64,000 nt of DNA from Rhynchopus sp. YZ270_cl-10. Lineage: Eukaryota > Euglenozoa > Diplonemea > Diplonemida > Diplonemidae. The position numbers and the translations under genes were made by a program. The notes beneath the pieces are model-generated. The model was not told the origin of the DNA, did not search any database, and saw only the letters and a program-made list of their open reading frames with translations. Position 1 is the first letter of the stretch, and each line of letters starts with the position of its first letter. Location: the NCBI GenBank assembly GCA_964035575.1, contig OZ037895.1, positions 310,001 to 374,000 of the forward strand, given 5' to 3'. Positions 40,027 through 51,150 of the stretch are shown piece after piece.

Positions 40027-43000
40027 TCAGTTCAAACTCGCTACGTTGAGGAGCTGGGCATAGCTTTGCGGGACGAGCTCTGAGTTTCGCCGGAACATAT
40101 TTTCCTTGGCGGCCTGCTGCTTTGAGTATTCCGCGAGCCATTTTTGCATTGAAGACACCTTCGCTTTGGGGAAGAAAGACCGGAAGACCTCCATAATGGA
40201 TATCACCCCATCCCTGTCTTTGTCAAACCGTTTGAACAGCCTTTCATCAAAGTCTTCATCAAGAAAGCTGAACCGGAAGGTCTTCCCTACCACTTCGTTC
40301 ATGTGAATGGTTCCACTGCGGTCCTCATCGATGTTTTCAAACTCCTTTATCAGCTGAACCGCCTGCTTTTCATTGAAATACCCATCCTGCGGCCGCCTCA
40401 TCGCGTTCGTAGGTAACGATCGCTTCCGGACTGCAATGATTTGTTCGTCTACTTCATCCTTTTCTTCTTGGAAAGCAAGATACGCAGGGCGAAGCTGTTT
40501 TGCAAAACTGTGCTGTTCTTCGAGGGGCAACGGACGGACCCTCTGCGGCGCAAATTTTCCGTTGTTTGTGAGAAGCAGTTTGTACAACTGAGAGACAAAG
40601 GAGAGAACCCGCATTCCATGGCTAATACAGGCCTGTTTTGCGCGTTTTCCGTCATCAATAATGTCTCGAAGCCCTCCACTGCGTCGTGCCATATCCCGAA
40701 TCATCGCAGGAATCATAACATCACTACCCGCAACCACCTCCACTGCATGCATCTTCCCCGCCTCTAATTTCGGTGCTACGCTACACCAAAAACTGTCCTT
40801 CTCCTTATCCTTCTCCGTCGCCTTCACCGGAACCTCCCTTTTCCAATACACCCACCGTCCAGACAACTGCTTTGGTGCAATCAAATGCAAAAACTCTGCT
40901 GAAGATACGCCCTTTAGAGTGACTTCCCCTTTGTCATGCACTGTATATGGGGCGAGAATCGCGCCGTCACGCTCGGCGTTGAGCCGGGTTAGTTCGGTGA
41001 AGGCGGAGAATCCTACTACAATTTCTCCTCCTTTACCTACACCAGATATGCGAGCAGAGAGGTTGACCATAGGGCCGAAGTAGTCTACGCGGCCAGAGAC
41101 GGGGTCGATTTGGTGTTTAGGATTACCTATGTTGAATCCCATACGAACGCGAGGGCCGTCGAAGATTTTGACTCCATCTTTATAAAATACTTCAGAGTCG
41201 GGTTGTGCGCGGATCCATTGATGCCATTTCGCGTTGAGGAGAGCGAGTTGCGCGTCGCAGCACCACTGCAGCGCGTTGGTGACGCAGGAGAACGCCATCA
41301 TAAAGGCGTCGCCTTCGGTTTTGACTTCGTAGGCATTGCATTCAGCACCGACGCTGCGGAGGATGCGGTTGTGCTTTGCGATGGTGGTCTTCATGACATC
41401 AGGGTTTTTGTCCCATAGTGCAGTAGATCCTTGTATGTCTGAGAACGCAATGACAACCTGCCCGGTAGGAGCAACCTGTGTTGCCTCCACGTCGTGTCCC
41501 TTCATAAGGAGCGTTTCGTGGGTGGCCAGCACAAAGGTGTACACCTTAGTGATCTTCTTGACCTGAGGGAGAATGGTGTCCAGCTGGATGAGCTTTTGTT
41601 TGTGCCGTTCCGTCAGGGTGCGTGGCCCCCCTTCGTCCTTCGGCGCTTTGCTGAGCATCGCCCAAGCAATGCCTTGACGTACCTTTTCGGAATCAACCTT
41701 TTCCTTCTTTGGGCGTAGTGAAAATCGTGCCGACAGTTCTTTAGGGTAGACAAGAAAGAGAGACTCCGGTTTGGACAGCCCAGAAAGGACCTGACGGCCG
41801 AGGGGGATGACAGCAAGGTCTGGTGTGAGGCATTCGCATTTGGTCAGTTCTTTGTAAGCTTCGAGGCCTAGGGTGATTTCCCCTCCTTTGCCGGTATCTG
41901 ATATTCTGGCAGCAAGGTGTACAGAAGGGCCGTAGTATCCCATTCTTCCGTTCGTTGTGTCAACTTCGCAGTCAGGTTCGCAGACGTTGAGACCCATGCG
42001 TACTCTCACTCCGTGATGTAAGCGGACGTAGCTTTTGGTGCTTCTATCGTAATCCCATGAGTCGGACGCATCCTTTTCCTTCAGAAGATCTACCGGCCAG
42101 CTTTGCTCCATTAGTTCCCGTTGTACTTTGACACACCATGCAAGGGCAAGGCGTGTTTCTGCAAAGGCAATCATAAAAGCGTCGCCCTCCGTTCGCACCT
42201 CATATCCCTGAAACCGCTCGATGTTGCGCCGCATGATGTTGTTGTGGATGCGCAGTGCCGCTGCCATGCTGGTCGTCTGTTTGTCCCAGAGATTGGTGGA
42301 ACCTTGGACGTCAGTGAAGACCAGAGTGATGCACCCAACGGGAGGAGGCCTGCGAAGCGACACATCGTTGTGCCTCATCAACGCAAACTCGATTTCCTCG
42401 AACATCGCAGTGCTGTATCGTGGTCGATGCGTTAGCTTCCATGCAGGGGTGAAAGGAAGCTCCCACGCCGGGGGCGGGTGAACCCCGGTGTATTCCCACC
42501 AGATCCCCAACGGCGCAAAGAAGGTCCCGCGGGAAGCATACTGCGAAGAAACCTTTCGCCGCAGAAATGCATTCGGCAGAAGCTCCTCGGTTGTCGCAAA
42601 GCCGTCGCCCACTTCTTCGCAGACGCAGGGTATCAGGGAATAGTACCCCTCCTTCCCCACGACGTACTCCTCTAGGTCCAGGATGGATACCAGAGACTGA
42701 TCGCATTTGTGCAGTGCAGTGAACGCAGCTCTAGTTAACAACGCCTCACCGGGTCTGCACTGTGAGGTTGCATGTGCCGCATAGCCGACAGGTCTACCGC
42801 GCAACGTATAACGCATTGTTGTCTGGTCAACCCTCGCCTTCACCTCCCCATAATCAATCCCCATTGTCAACAGAGGACCACGAAACAACCTCCCATCCTC
42901 AACCCTTTTAAACTCTGGTGGATACGACAGCAGTATCGGATCGTCCTTGGGACGGCCAGAATGGAGGTCATATTTGACATGACATGTGTACAGCACTTCT

Positions 43001-43932
43001 GCCGCAAACTTTACTGCCAAGTAGGGAGTCGGGAAGGCGACGAGCGATTTGCATCCTTGGTGCGCAGATTCATGCCCAGAACGGTACTCTTCTGAGGAGA
43101 GCAGGTCCTTTAGGGTACGGCGGATGAAGGCTTTGAGCTTGACAACGTATTTCGGGTGTTTTGGGTAGATTCGCTCAATTCCTAGGACATCAAGGTTTAG
43201 AACCGCGCAATTATCTTCCAACAGTGGAGGTGGCGCGCGGGGGGGATGTGGTTCTGTCCTCACCGTTTGTGCTGGAAGAAGCTGGACCACGATTTGATCA
43301 TCCTGCATCAACATATGCTGACGCTCCAACGCTTCCAACGCTGCCCGCTCCCGCACCCTCCACTGCGGGATCTGCCGATAATGCTGCGTCTTCGTCACCA
43401 ACACATCCCTCTCCCGCTCCCCAAGCACCTGGCTCACCACCTGCCCCCGCATTGCCTCGGTACGTTGTTTCAGCTGCACCTCCTTCTCCTCCCATTGCTT
43501 AAGCTCCTCTGTGGTTTGATCCTTTATCCTTTGCAGTTTTTGCTCTAATTCCAGCAGCGTTGCCCCTGCGGGAAGCACTGCGGTGTTAGCAGAATGCCTC
43601 TCCGCCTTGGGAAGATGTTTCGGACTGTTCCACGACACACTTTGAGATACAGAGGAGAGCGCAGTGCGGGCAGCGCATTGCTCCGATTTGGATTGACTGA
43701 TGGTGGTTTTCATATCAGTGACACGTCTACGATGTGCAGTGTCGAGGACGTGAAGCTCTCCAATGCGGGTATGCAGGCAGGTGAGAAGCTTGCCGCGACT
43801 CATAGAACGGCGTGCAGAGACAATGTCGTCAACATGGCCACGTGGTGCTGCAAGCGATGCAGGTGGGGGATGCGGATTGTGCGGCCCCGCCGGACATAAC
43901 GACACAAATTTATCATCAACATCAAACCCCAT
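40027..43932 (-). CDS. soluble protein with three class III cyclase-like domains and two EF-hands
   Basis: 1,301 residues without signal peptide or membrane helix. The N-terminal 230 residues are Gln/Glu/Arg-rich and probably helical. Domain 1 (about 240-470, NCAVLNLDVLG) has lost the catalytic motifs. Domain 2 (about 530-740) has LVFTDVQGST and RTEGDAFM, but His stands for the catalytic Asn in SVHLAARIS. Domain 3 (about 820-1060) has IAFSDIQGST, VKTEGDAFM, RVDYFG and MVNLSARIS, so both metal Asps, the adenine-selecting Lys/Asp pair and the Asn/Arg pair appear present. Adenylate rather than guanylate specificity is inferred. EF-hand loops lie near 1200 (DEDRSGTIHMNE) and 1238 (DKDRDGVISIME), suggesting calcium control. 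The insert between the metal sites matches trypanosomatid cyclases. The start is the ATG 27 nt after a good AG acceptor. Confidence 0.85.
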   Translation of the reverse strand: MGFDVDDKFVSLCPAGPHNPHPPPASLAAPRGHVDDIVSARRSMSRGKLLTCLHTRIGELHVLDTAHRRRVTDMKTTISQSKSEQCAARTALSSVSQSVSWNSPKHLPKAERHSANTAVLPAGATLLELEQKLQRIKDQTTEELKQWEEKEVQLKQRTEAMRGQVVSQVLGERERDVLVTKTQHYRQIPQWRVRERAALEALERQHMLMQDDQIVVQLLPAQTVRTEPHPPRAPPPLLEDNCAVLNLDVLGIERIYPKHPKYVVKLKAFIRRTLKDLLSSEEYRSGHESAHQGCKSLVAFPTPYLAVKFAAEVLYTCHVKYDLHSGRPKDDPILLSYPPEFKRVEDGRLFRGPLLTMGIDYGEVKARVDQTTMRYTLRGRPVGYAAHATSQCRPGEALLTRAAFTALHKCDQSLVSILDLEEYVVGKEGYYSLIPCVCEEVGDGFATTEELLPNAFLRRKVSSQYASRGTFFAPLGIWWEYTGVHPPPAWELPFTPAWKLTHRPRYSTAMFEEIEFALMRHNDVSLRRPPPVGCITLVFTDVQGSTNLWDKQTTSMAAALRIHNNIMRRNIERFQGYEVRTEGDAFMIAFAETRLALAWCVKVQRELMEQSWPVDLLKEKDASDSWDYDRSTKSYVRLHHGVRVRMGLNVCEPDCEVDTTNGRMGYYGPSVHLAARISDTGKGGEITLGLEAYKELTKCECLTPDLAVIPLGRQVLSGLSKPESLFLVYPKELSARFSLRPKKEKVDSEKVRQGIAWAMLSKAPKDEGGPRTLTERHKQKLIQLDTILPQVKKITKVYTFVLATHETLLMKGHDVEATQVAPTGQVVIAFSDIQGSTALWDKNPDVMKTTIAKHNRILRSVGAECNAYEVKTEGDAFMMAFSCVTNALQWCCDAQLALLNAKWHQWIRAQPDSEVFYKDGVKIFDGPRVRMGFNIGNPKHQIDPVSGRVDYFGPMVNLSARISGVGKGGEIVVGFSAFTELTRLNAERDGAILAPYTVHDKGEVTLKGVSSAEFLHLIAPKQLSGRWVYWKREVPVKATEKDKEKDSFWCSVAPKLEAGKMHAVEVVAGSDVMIPAMIRDMARRSGGLRDIIDDGKRAKQACISHGMRVLSFVSQLYKLLLTNNGKFAPQRVRPLPLEEQHSFAKQLRPAYLAFQEEKDEVDEQIIAVRKRSLPTNAMRRPQDGYFNEKQAVQLIKEFENIDEDRSGTIHMNEVVGKTFRFSFLDEDFDERLFKRFDKDRDGVISIMEVFRSFFPKAKVSSMQKWLAEYSKQQAAKENMFRRNSELVPQSYAQLLNVASLN

Positions 43933-43959
43933 TTTTGCTATTACAACCTCATCTACCCC

Positions 43960-43996
43960 CTTATGTTTTCACGAAAAAAAGGGGGGAAAGAAAGAA
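43960..43996 (-). promoter_or_regulatory. candidate spliced-leader acceptor with pyrimidine tract, cyclase gene
   Basis: In gene sense CTTCTTTCTTTCCCCCC and a T-run (43996-43974) are followed by the first AG at 43961-43960, 27 nt before the ATG. The clearest such signal in the window. Confidence 0.5.
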
Positions 43997-44036
43997 GTTG
44001 AAAACGTGCTAAAACGCAGTTCAGTCGAGCTCATGC
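43994..44036 (+). repeat. hairpin family D, divergent copy
   Basis: GAAGTTGAAAACGTGC ... GCTCATGC. It overlaps the pyrimidine tract of the cyclase gene, because the D lead-in is A/G-rich on this strand. Confidence 0.5.
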
Positions 44037-44386
44037 AAAAAAGAGAAAGAGAAACGTGAGTGTTCCGCTCCCGTAAAGAGAACGGAGGTGGTTCACAACC
44101 GCTCTCGGCAAGAGAGAGAGATTTTTTTCCTTTTTGAAAAGGCACGAATTTGAGAGGAAAAAACCCCCTGGAGTGTTTGAAAAAAAGGGGTTTCTGTATG
44201 AGGACGAGTGGGAGGAGAACAGTGTGTGCGTGTGGGGTGATGTTAAAGGAAATGGAGAGGGATTCTTTTTTCTTTGGGGATTGGACTGTTTCGTTCTAAT
44301 AGAGAATGGGAAAAGTTGAGGGGAGTTGGTTGGGGGGGGGAAAGAACGCTAGCCATGCACCATTTATCTTTATTTTGAGAAAAAAA

Positions 44387-44430
44387 TGGTCGTATTAGTG
44401 TAGATTCCCGAGAATGCGCTCCACCATGCC
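44387..44430 (+). repeat. hairpin family E, copy 4
   Basis: TGGTCGTATTAGTGTAG ... GCGCTCCACCATG. Confidence 0.7.
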
Positions 44431-44570
44431 AAAATGCGGCTATGCATATATTTTGTTATTTCGTTCCTTTTCCTTAGAGTTGGCCTCGTTCTCTCGTCTC
44501 CCTTTCTGGAAAGTGAAAGGAAAAAAAAGCCTTCCCCACCAATGCGTGACACCAGGGTATTAAAAAAAGA

Positions 44571-44613
44571 GAAGTTGAAAGTGAAATAGAAACTTAACAC
44601 TCATCATACGATA
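44571..44613 (+). repeat. hairpin family D, divergent copy
   Basis: GAAGTTGAAAGTG ... CACTCATC. Followed at about 44655-44680 by a separate hairpin GCGGTTCT, loop TCCCT, AGAACCGC. Confidence 0.45.
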
Positions 44614-44845
44614 AAACCCATGGGAGAGGTTGTGGTGAAACGCACACACGCGCGGTTCTTCCCTAGAACCGCAAATGTGTTCAAAATGCTTTGTTTCTAT
44701 TTCCTCCTTCATTTCATGAGGTGACACAAAAAAAAAATTCTTTCTGTTCTCCTGGATGCAATCTCTTTGTTGTGTTGCTGCCGTCGCACATTGGAGGAGA
44801 TCCTTATGTTTCCCCCTTATCCTAAACCAATCACTTTCCAATATA

Positions 44846-45014
44846 AAGTTGATTTGAAATACCGTGTTTTGAAAAATATAATATTATGGACCACAAAAAT
44901 TGGTCCATAAAAAACAATAACCCAAAAGGTCCATCATTATTCTGGGCCGTGTATTAATTTTCTGGTCCATTTTTCTTCGAAACACGGTACAAAGCCCACT
45001 CGTGAACAGTGTAC
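44846..45014 (+). repeat. repeat family C, copy interrupted by a MITE
   Basis: AAGTTGATTTGAAATA left of the insertion and CAAAGCCCACTCGTGAACAG plus TGTAC right of it together match the C copies at 51402 and 57081. Confidence 0.75.
44862..44987. mobile_element. 126-bp TA-type MITE
   Basis: Inverted ends CCGTGTTTTGAA / TTCGAAACACGG, with TA on both sides (44860-44861, 44988-44989). The interior carries GGTCCAT/ATGGACC boxes. TA duplication and size suggest a Tc1/mariner-type non-autonomous element. Confidence 0.8.
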
Positions 45015-45339
45015 TTCAATAAATGCACGGAGGACACCCAAAAGTTCTGTTTCCCCTAACCCCCTCTAGGTGTGAACGACGTGTAGGGGGTGAACCCACT
45101 CACCCCACCCTGCCCTGGAATGTGAATGGGCAGTTGTGAAGAGAAAAATACTTCAAAAAAAGAAAAGAAGAATGTGACAAAAAAAAACACATCTTCAAGG
45201 ACGTTTTAAAGAAAGAGTTATTTTTAAAAAAAATATGCAAAACTTTTTTTGCTCTCCTCACAAAAAAAATGGGGTACCGAGGAGAGAAAACCCTCCTCTA
45301 TGACCTTTAGGTTAAAAAAAAATTGGTTAATTTTAGTTA
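45015..45339. other. gene-free spacer
   Basis: Nothing recognised apart from A-runs. Confidence 0.4.
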
Positions 45340-45391
45340 TTTGAAAACTTGGTTGTATTAGTGTAGCCACCCTAGAGTGTGCTCCACTATA
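45340..45391 (+). repeat. hairpin family E, copy 5
   Basis: TTTGAAAACTTGGTTGTATT, AGTGTAGCCACCCTAGAGTG, TGCTCCACTATA; close to the consensus, nearly identical to copies at 51752 and 58802. Confidence 0.85.
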
Positions 45392-45889
45392 GTTATTTTT
45401 TGTGTAGAAAGTTGAGAAGAACACAAAATACGGTTTGTTTAAAAAAAAAACGCACAGACGATAGGCACATGCACATTGGGACCATATTCACAGAATTATC
45501 CCGATAAGTTATCAGACACCCCCCTAAAATCCACACAGAGACACCCAAATGCGAATGGGGTCGTGATAGCTGCATTCTGAAACACACAAGACCACTAAGG
45601 GGGTAACCGCAACGACAAATGACTGCGTGTAGATGGGGTGGGTCCAAAGAGAAGAAGACAACACTGACACGGCGGCACACACTGAACACAACACAATACG
45701 AGACACCACCCATCAACACAATCAGTCGCCTTTTGCAGAAGCCCCCCGCGGCGATGTGCTCCCACCCACTATAGAGGGAATTTTTCATGCCTCACTAAAA
45801 GTTGAAAGTGCATAACATAAGCGTAGTGACACCTTAGATAGAAGCAGAAACATCTGAACCCACGAAAGGGTCAACACGCCTTTACCAAT

Positions 45890-46662
45890 CAGGGTTTCCG
45901 CCAAGGGGGACCGGGGGGGACCATGGACCCCCCCAATATTTTTCCCAGAAAAATCCGGATTTTTACAGGGGTTTGGGGGGGCCCATGGACCCCCCCAAGA
46001 AAAATGGGGTTTTGGAGGTTGTAGATGACCCCCCGTGGTCATGTGACCCCACCGTGCAGAGCATTTGGCTCGCTGTGTCAAAAGAAGTGGAAGAAAAGGG
46101 GGGGAAAATCTAAAAGAAAAAAAGAGAAAAAGAAAAAAGTAGCGTACCGTGCGCCTGCGGCGCTGTTGCTGACTATTTGATATTGATATATCCCCATTGA
46201 TACTTATGTGGTTGCCCCTTTTTTAAGGAGGCTTCGATGCAAGCAGCGAGTACATTCACTTTCTATTACATGTTCCAACTGCAGCACTGTAGCGCCATAC
46301 AACGAAAAAAGCAAATGCCATCACCCTCTCACAAGACCCTTACCTTGTTAAGCTTCCACCCGACCAGATCCTGCACTAGCAGGTGATTGTCGACACAACA
46401 AAAAAGCAAAGACAGCCTTTCTGCAGCCTAGTGGAAGTGACACCTCAATCGGCAGTGAGCTCCCCCGCCCTTTCAACCCTTCCCGAAATTTTTTTTGCGG
46501 CCCTCCCCCCGCAGCACCCTTCGCCTCTCCACCTGTGGCTGCCAGGGAGGCGCGCGCGAAGCGCGCGACGACCGCTCTTGCGGGGAGAAAAAAAAATTTT
46601 TGGGGGGTCTTTTTGATGGACCCCCCCAAATCCTGAAACCCCAAATGCTGGCGGAAACCCTG
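45890..46662. mobile_element. 773-bp non-autonomous DNA element, CAGGG ends
   Basis: Perfect 14-bp ends CAGGGTTTCCGCCA / TGGCGGAAACCCTG; sub-terminal GGACCCCCCCAA-type boxes are also inverted. CCAAT occurs on both sides (45885-45889, 46663-46667), a 5-bp duplication as in hAT5-like elements. It carries an H hairpin in reverse and the CCGTGCGCCTGCGGCGC box at 46147-46163. No transposase. Confidence 0.75.
46361..46404 (-). repeat. hairpin family H, copy 3 (reversed, inside DNA element)
   Basis: Read on the minus strand: GTCGACAATCACCTGC, loop TAGT, GCAGGATCTGGTCG. The only reversed copy noticed in any family; it was carried in by the surrounding transposon. Confidence 0.7.
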
Positions 46663-46680
46663 CCAATAAAAAAAAAAATA

Positions 46681-49600
46681 TTTTCATCATATGCAATCAA
46701 TAAATTGATAGTATATGGTGAGGGATCAACAAAAATGGTCCCATCTTTCTTTTTATGTTGTGTGTTTTGCAAAACGTAGAAAAGAAAAGTAAAATGCTTC
46801 ATGCACAAGTTGAAACTTCAGTAGATTGGTTTCTGATATTAACCCTGTTTCAGTCCTAAGAATCATACAGTTGTATTCAAAAGGGTGGACATCTTCAGTG
46901 ATTTCCCTTTAAATGGTGGGTGAATATCGTGAAACCGATGTTCGTGTGAACATTTGGTACCTTCTACTTCAGTTTTTTGTTTCGGGAATACACAAAATAC
47001 AAAAGTTTTTTTTTTCTTTTTTCTTATTCCTTTCTCTGTCCTTACTGGATGTAATGTCTGATCACCAGGAGGAAGAGTAACCTAAAGAGTCTTGGTCTTG
47101 ATGGCTGCCGTGTATACGTAAAGTATTCCGTGCAATAATTGCTACCAATCCAAACAAATACCAACACATCCTGTCTGTGTATCAGATAGAAAACCTCAGC
47201 AAACACACAAGAAAGAGAAATAAAATAAAAGTAAAAAATAGAAAAGTGTAAAATATACTGAATTTTCTGGACTTAGTAGTTCGCCGTCCAAGCAATGATT
47301 AAAACCAGTTTAATCATCCATTGTCCATTGTATTGAAACACCTACACAAAGACTAGAGTAGTACAAAGAGATAGCAAAACGTGCATTGCAAACAATTTAA
47401 TATGTGTCCTGGAGTCTTAGTCTCAAGGCTATTGTCCCTTTAAAAATGGGAAAGCTAAGATGCCCACCAAGACCAAATCGCTCCTGCGAGAAAAATACTC
47501 ATCACTAGTGACATAGTACGCGTTGAGTACAACCATATAAACTGCGTCGTGGACATTACCATTGGTAAACCACGACCAAATTACTACTGCGATATACCTA
47601 TTATCTTCGTTCTTTTTTTTTTCCAAAGTTTTGCGGTTTTTGTAGTAGGCCTACAGACTGCACAGCTTACCCAGGGTGTGGCAATGTAATACATTGGTCT
47701 GACGTCTCACTGAAAGGGTCAAGTACGAGGTCTAGTCCCTTCCAGTGGTGAAAAAGAGTTTTTTTTTCTTTTTATTTGGTTTGTTGAAAAAAAGTAAAAA
47801 TAAAAGTGGTGTTTGTTTGTGGGAATTCTTTGAAATAGGACCTTTATCTAGATTCATTGGCTTCATGAACATATATAGCCTAGAATCGCTCGCTTATTTT
47901 TTTCAGAATGCACTGAGCTGCTTCTGGTAGTCTTTAACGTTGACACCATAAACGGACACATTTTTTTTATTGGGGTTTCGGTGTCGTCAACCTACTTTAA
48001 ATAACCTACTTGCTCTCCCTTGTTATTATATCATTTTTTTTTTGGTCTCTTTTTCTGCTGTTTTTTTTTTTTTTTTTTTTTTTTTTTGATTTCTTTTTTG
48101 ACTGTTTCAAAGAGGTAGGGAGGGGGTGGGGTGTAGTGCGAAGTTCACAGGACAGCTGTATTGTGTGCTTCGACTTTCTGTTAACTCCTTTGTAATTATG
48201 AGTAAACAAAGCATAGTGCAGCAGTAGAATATATCTATAAATATAAACTAGTTTGCACTATGTGTTTAGCTTTTTAGGGCTAATGTACTAGAGACCATTC
48301 CGCAACATACTCTAAGCGAGGCTCAGTTTTTCACAGCATGTCTGGAGGCACTTGTAAATAAAAAGTATTTTCATCATATGCAATCAATAAATTGATAGTA
48401 TATGGTGAGGGATCAACAAAAATGGTCCCATCTTTCTTTTTATGTTGTGTGTTTTGCAAAACGTAGAAAAGAAAAGTAAAATGCTTCATGCACAAGTTGA
48501 AACTTCAGTAGATTGGTTTCTGATATTAACCCTGTTTCAGTCCTAAGAATCATACAGTTGTATTCAAAAGGGTGGACATCTTCAGTGATTTCCCTTTAAA
48601 TGGTGGGTGAATATCGTGAAACCGATGTTCGTGTGAACATTTGGTACCTTCTACTTCAGTTTTTTGTTTCGGGAATACACAAAATACAAAAGTTTTTTTT
48701 TTCTTTTTTCTTATTCCTTTCTCTGTCCTTACTGGATGTAATGTCTGATCACCAGGAGGAAGAGTAACCTAAAGAGTCTTGGTCTTGATGGCTGCCGTGT
48801 ATACGTAAAGTATTCCGTGCAATAATTGCTACCAATCCAAACAAATACCAACACATCCTGTCTGTGTATCAGATAGAAAACCTCAGCAAACACACAAGAA
48901 AGAGAAATAAAATAAAAGTAAAAAATAGAAAAGTGTAAAATATACTGAATTTTCTGGACTTAGTAGTTCGCCGTCCAAGCAATGATTAAAACCAGTTTAA
49001 TCATCCATTGTCCATTGTATTGAAACACCTACACAAAGACTAGAGTAGTACAAAGAGATAGCAAAACGTGCATTGCAAACAATTTAATATGTGTCCTGGA
49101 GTCTTAGTCTCAAGGCTATTGTCCCTTTAAAAATGGGAAAGCTAAGATGCCCACCAAGACCAAATCGCTCCTGCGAGAAAAATACTCATCACTAGTGACA
49201 TAGTACGCGTTGAGTACAACCATATAAACTGCGTCGTGGACATTACCATTGGTAAACCACGACCAAATTACTACTGCGATATACCTATTATCTTCGTTCT
49301 TTTTTTTTTCCAAAGTTTTGCGGTTTTTGTAGTAGGCCTACAGACTGCACAGCTTACCCAGGGTGTGGCAATGTAATACATTGGTCTGACGTCTCACTGA
49401 AAGGGTCAAGTACGAGGTCTAGTCCCTTCCAGTGGTGAAAAAGAGTTTTTTTTTCTTTTTATTTGGTTTGTTGAAAAAAAGTAAAAATAAAAGTGGTGTT
49501 TGTTTGTGGGAATTCTTTGAAATAGGACCTTTATCTAGATTCATTGGCTTCATGAACATATATAGCCTAGAATCGCTCGCTTATTTTTTTCAGAATGCAC

Positions 49601-50633
49601 TGAGCTGCTTCTGGTAGTCTTTAACGTTGACACCATAAACGGACACATTTTTTTTATTGGGGTTTCGGTGTCGTCAACCTACTTTAAATAACCTACTTGC
49701 TCTCCCTTGTTATTATATCATTTTTTTTTTGGTCTCTTTTTCTGCTGTTTTTTTTTTTTTTTTTTTTTTTTTTTGATTTCTTTTTTGACTGTTTCAAAGA
49801 GGTAGGGAGGGGGTGGGGTGTAGTGCGAAGTTCACAGGACAGCTGTATTGTGTGCTTCGACTTTCTGTTAACTCCTTTGTAATTATGAGTAAACAAAGCA
49901 TAGTGCAGCAGTAGAATATATCTATAAATATAAACTAGTTTGCACTATGTGTTTAGCTTTTTAGGGCTAATGTACTAGAGACCATTCCGCAACATACTCT
50001 AAGCGAGGCTCAGTTTTTCACAGCATGTCTGGAGGCACTTGTAAATAAAAAGTATTTTCATCATATGCAATCAATAAATTGATAGTATATGGTGAGGGAT
50101 CAACAAAAATGGTCCCATCTTTCTTTTTATGTTGTGTGTTTTGCAAAACGTAGAAAAGAAAAGTAAAATGCTTCATGCACAAGTTGAAACTTCAGTAGAT
50201 TGGTTTCTGATATTAACCCTGTTTCAGTCCTAAGAATCATACAGTTGTATTCAAAAGGGTGGACATCTTCAGTGATTTCCCTTTAAATGGTGGGTGAATA
50301 TCGTGAAACCGATGTTCGTGTGAACATTTGGTACCTTCTACTTCAGTTTTTTGTTTCGGGAATACACAAAATACAAAAGTTTTTTTTTTCTTTTTTCTTA
50401 TTCCTTTCTCTGTCCTTACTGGATGTAATGTCTGATCACCAGGAGGAAGAGTAACCTAAAGAGTCTTGGTCTTGATGGCTGCCGTGTATACGTAAAGTAT
50501 TCCGTGCAATAATTGCTACCAATCCAAACAAATACCAACACATCCTGTCTGTGTATCAGATAGAAAACCTCAGCAAACACACAAGAAAGAGAAATAAAAT
50601 AAAAGTAAAAAATAGAAAAGTGTAAAATATACT
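46681..50633 (+). repeat. tandem repeat of a 1,687-bp unit, 2.3 copies
   Basis: Units start at 46681, 48368 and 50055; the third stops at 50633 next to an A-run. Segments compared show no differences, so the duplication is very recent or homogenised. The unit is AT-rich with a T-run of about 27 and no convincing ORF. I looked for 5S rRNA, U snRNA, tRNA and spliced-leader features and found none. The third unit's truncation makes a simple assembly artefact less likely but does not exclude it. Confidence 0.9.
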
Positions 50634-50847
50634 AAAAAAAAAAAAAAAAATGAAAACGATTCACACGAGGAGGGAAAACTTGGTAACCCGCAAACCAAAG
50701 AGTTGAAAGATTTGAGACACACAGCTGCAAACACCTTCCCCCTTCCCCATCCCTGTGGGTGGGGGAAAAGCGGGGAAGGCAACAAAATATGACTTCACAG
50801 TAAGGTTCAAGAGAAGAAAAAAAAAATCTGCCGCGAAAAACATTGCA

Positions 50848-50883
50848 AAGATGAACCTAAGCCTCTCAGCGTTTAGTCACTTT
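50848..50883 (+). repeat. hairpin family A, copy 7
   Basis: Stem CTAAGC/GTTTAG: one pair has become a G-T wobble, so pairing is kept. Confidence 0.75.
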
Positions 50884-50927
50884 GAGGCTTGGAGAAAGAG
50901 AGAGAAAAATTGAAGAAAGGTTTTGTG

Positions 50928-50961
50928 AGATGAACCTAAGCCCCTCTGTGCTTAGTCCACC
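50928..50961 (+). repeat. hairpin family A, copy 8
   Basis: Stem CTAAGC/GCTTAG, loop CCCTCTGT. 45 bases after copy 7: a tandem pair of diverged members. Confidence 0.75.
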
Positions 50962-51117
50962 ATTGAAATTGACTGATTCATATACTTTGTGCTAAAGGGT
51001 ATGAATTCAGAGTGGTTTTTTTTTTGTGAAGATCCGGATACGGAAAATTGCCGGCACAATCCGTAGTACAGGGAAGGTTGGTGAAAGAACGTCCTCACCA
51101 AAAGGAAGCGCACGCCT

Positions 51118-51150
51118 AAATGAATATGCCTCACGTGCACACACATCGAA
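51118..51150 (+). repeat. hairpin family B, copy 4
   Basis: AAATGAATATGCCTCACGTG then CACACACATCG; stem near the apex changed but still pairs (GC/GC, ATG/CAC partly). Confidence 0.65.

Noticed and set aside
46681-48367. 5S rRNA, spliced-leader RNA or U snRNA gene in the tandem unit
   Set aside because: I looked on both strands for 5S control-region, Sm-site plus 5' end, and leader-donor patterns; AATTTTCTGG alone is too weak.
47429-49896. Small ORFs repeated identically in the 1,687-bp units
   Set aside because: They are 60-67 codons, low-complexity or AT-driven, and are duplicated only because the DNA is. No codon-level evidence of selection.
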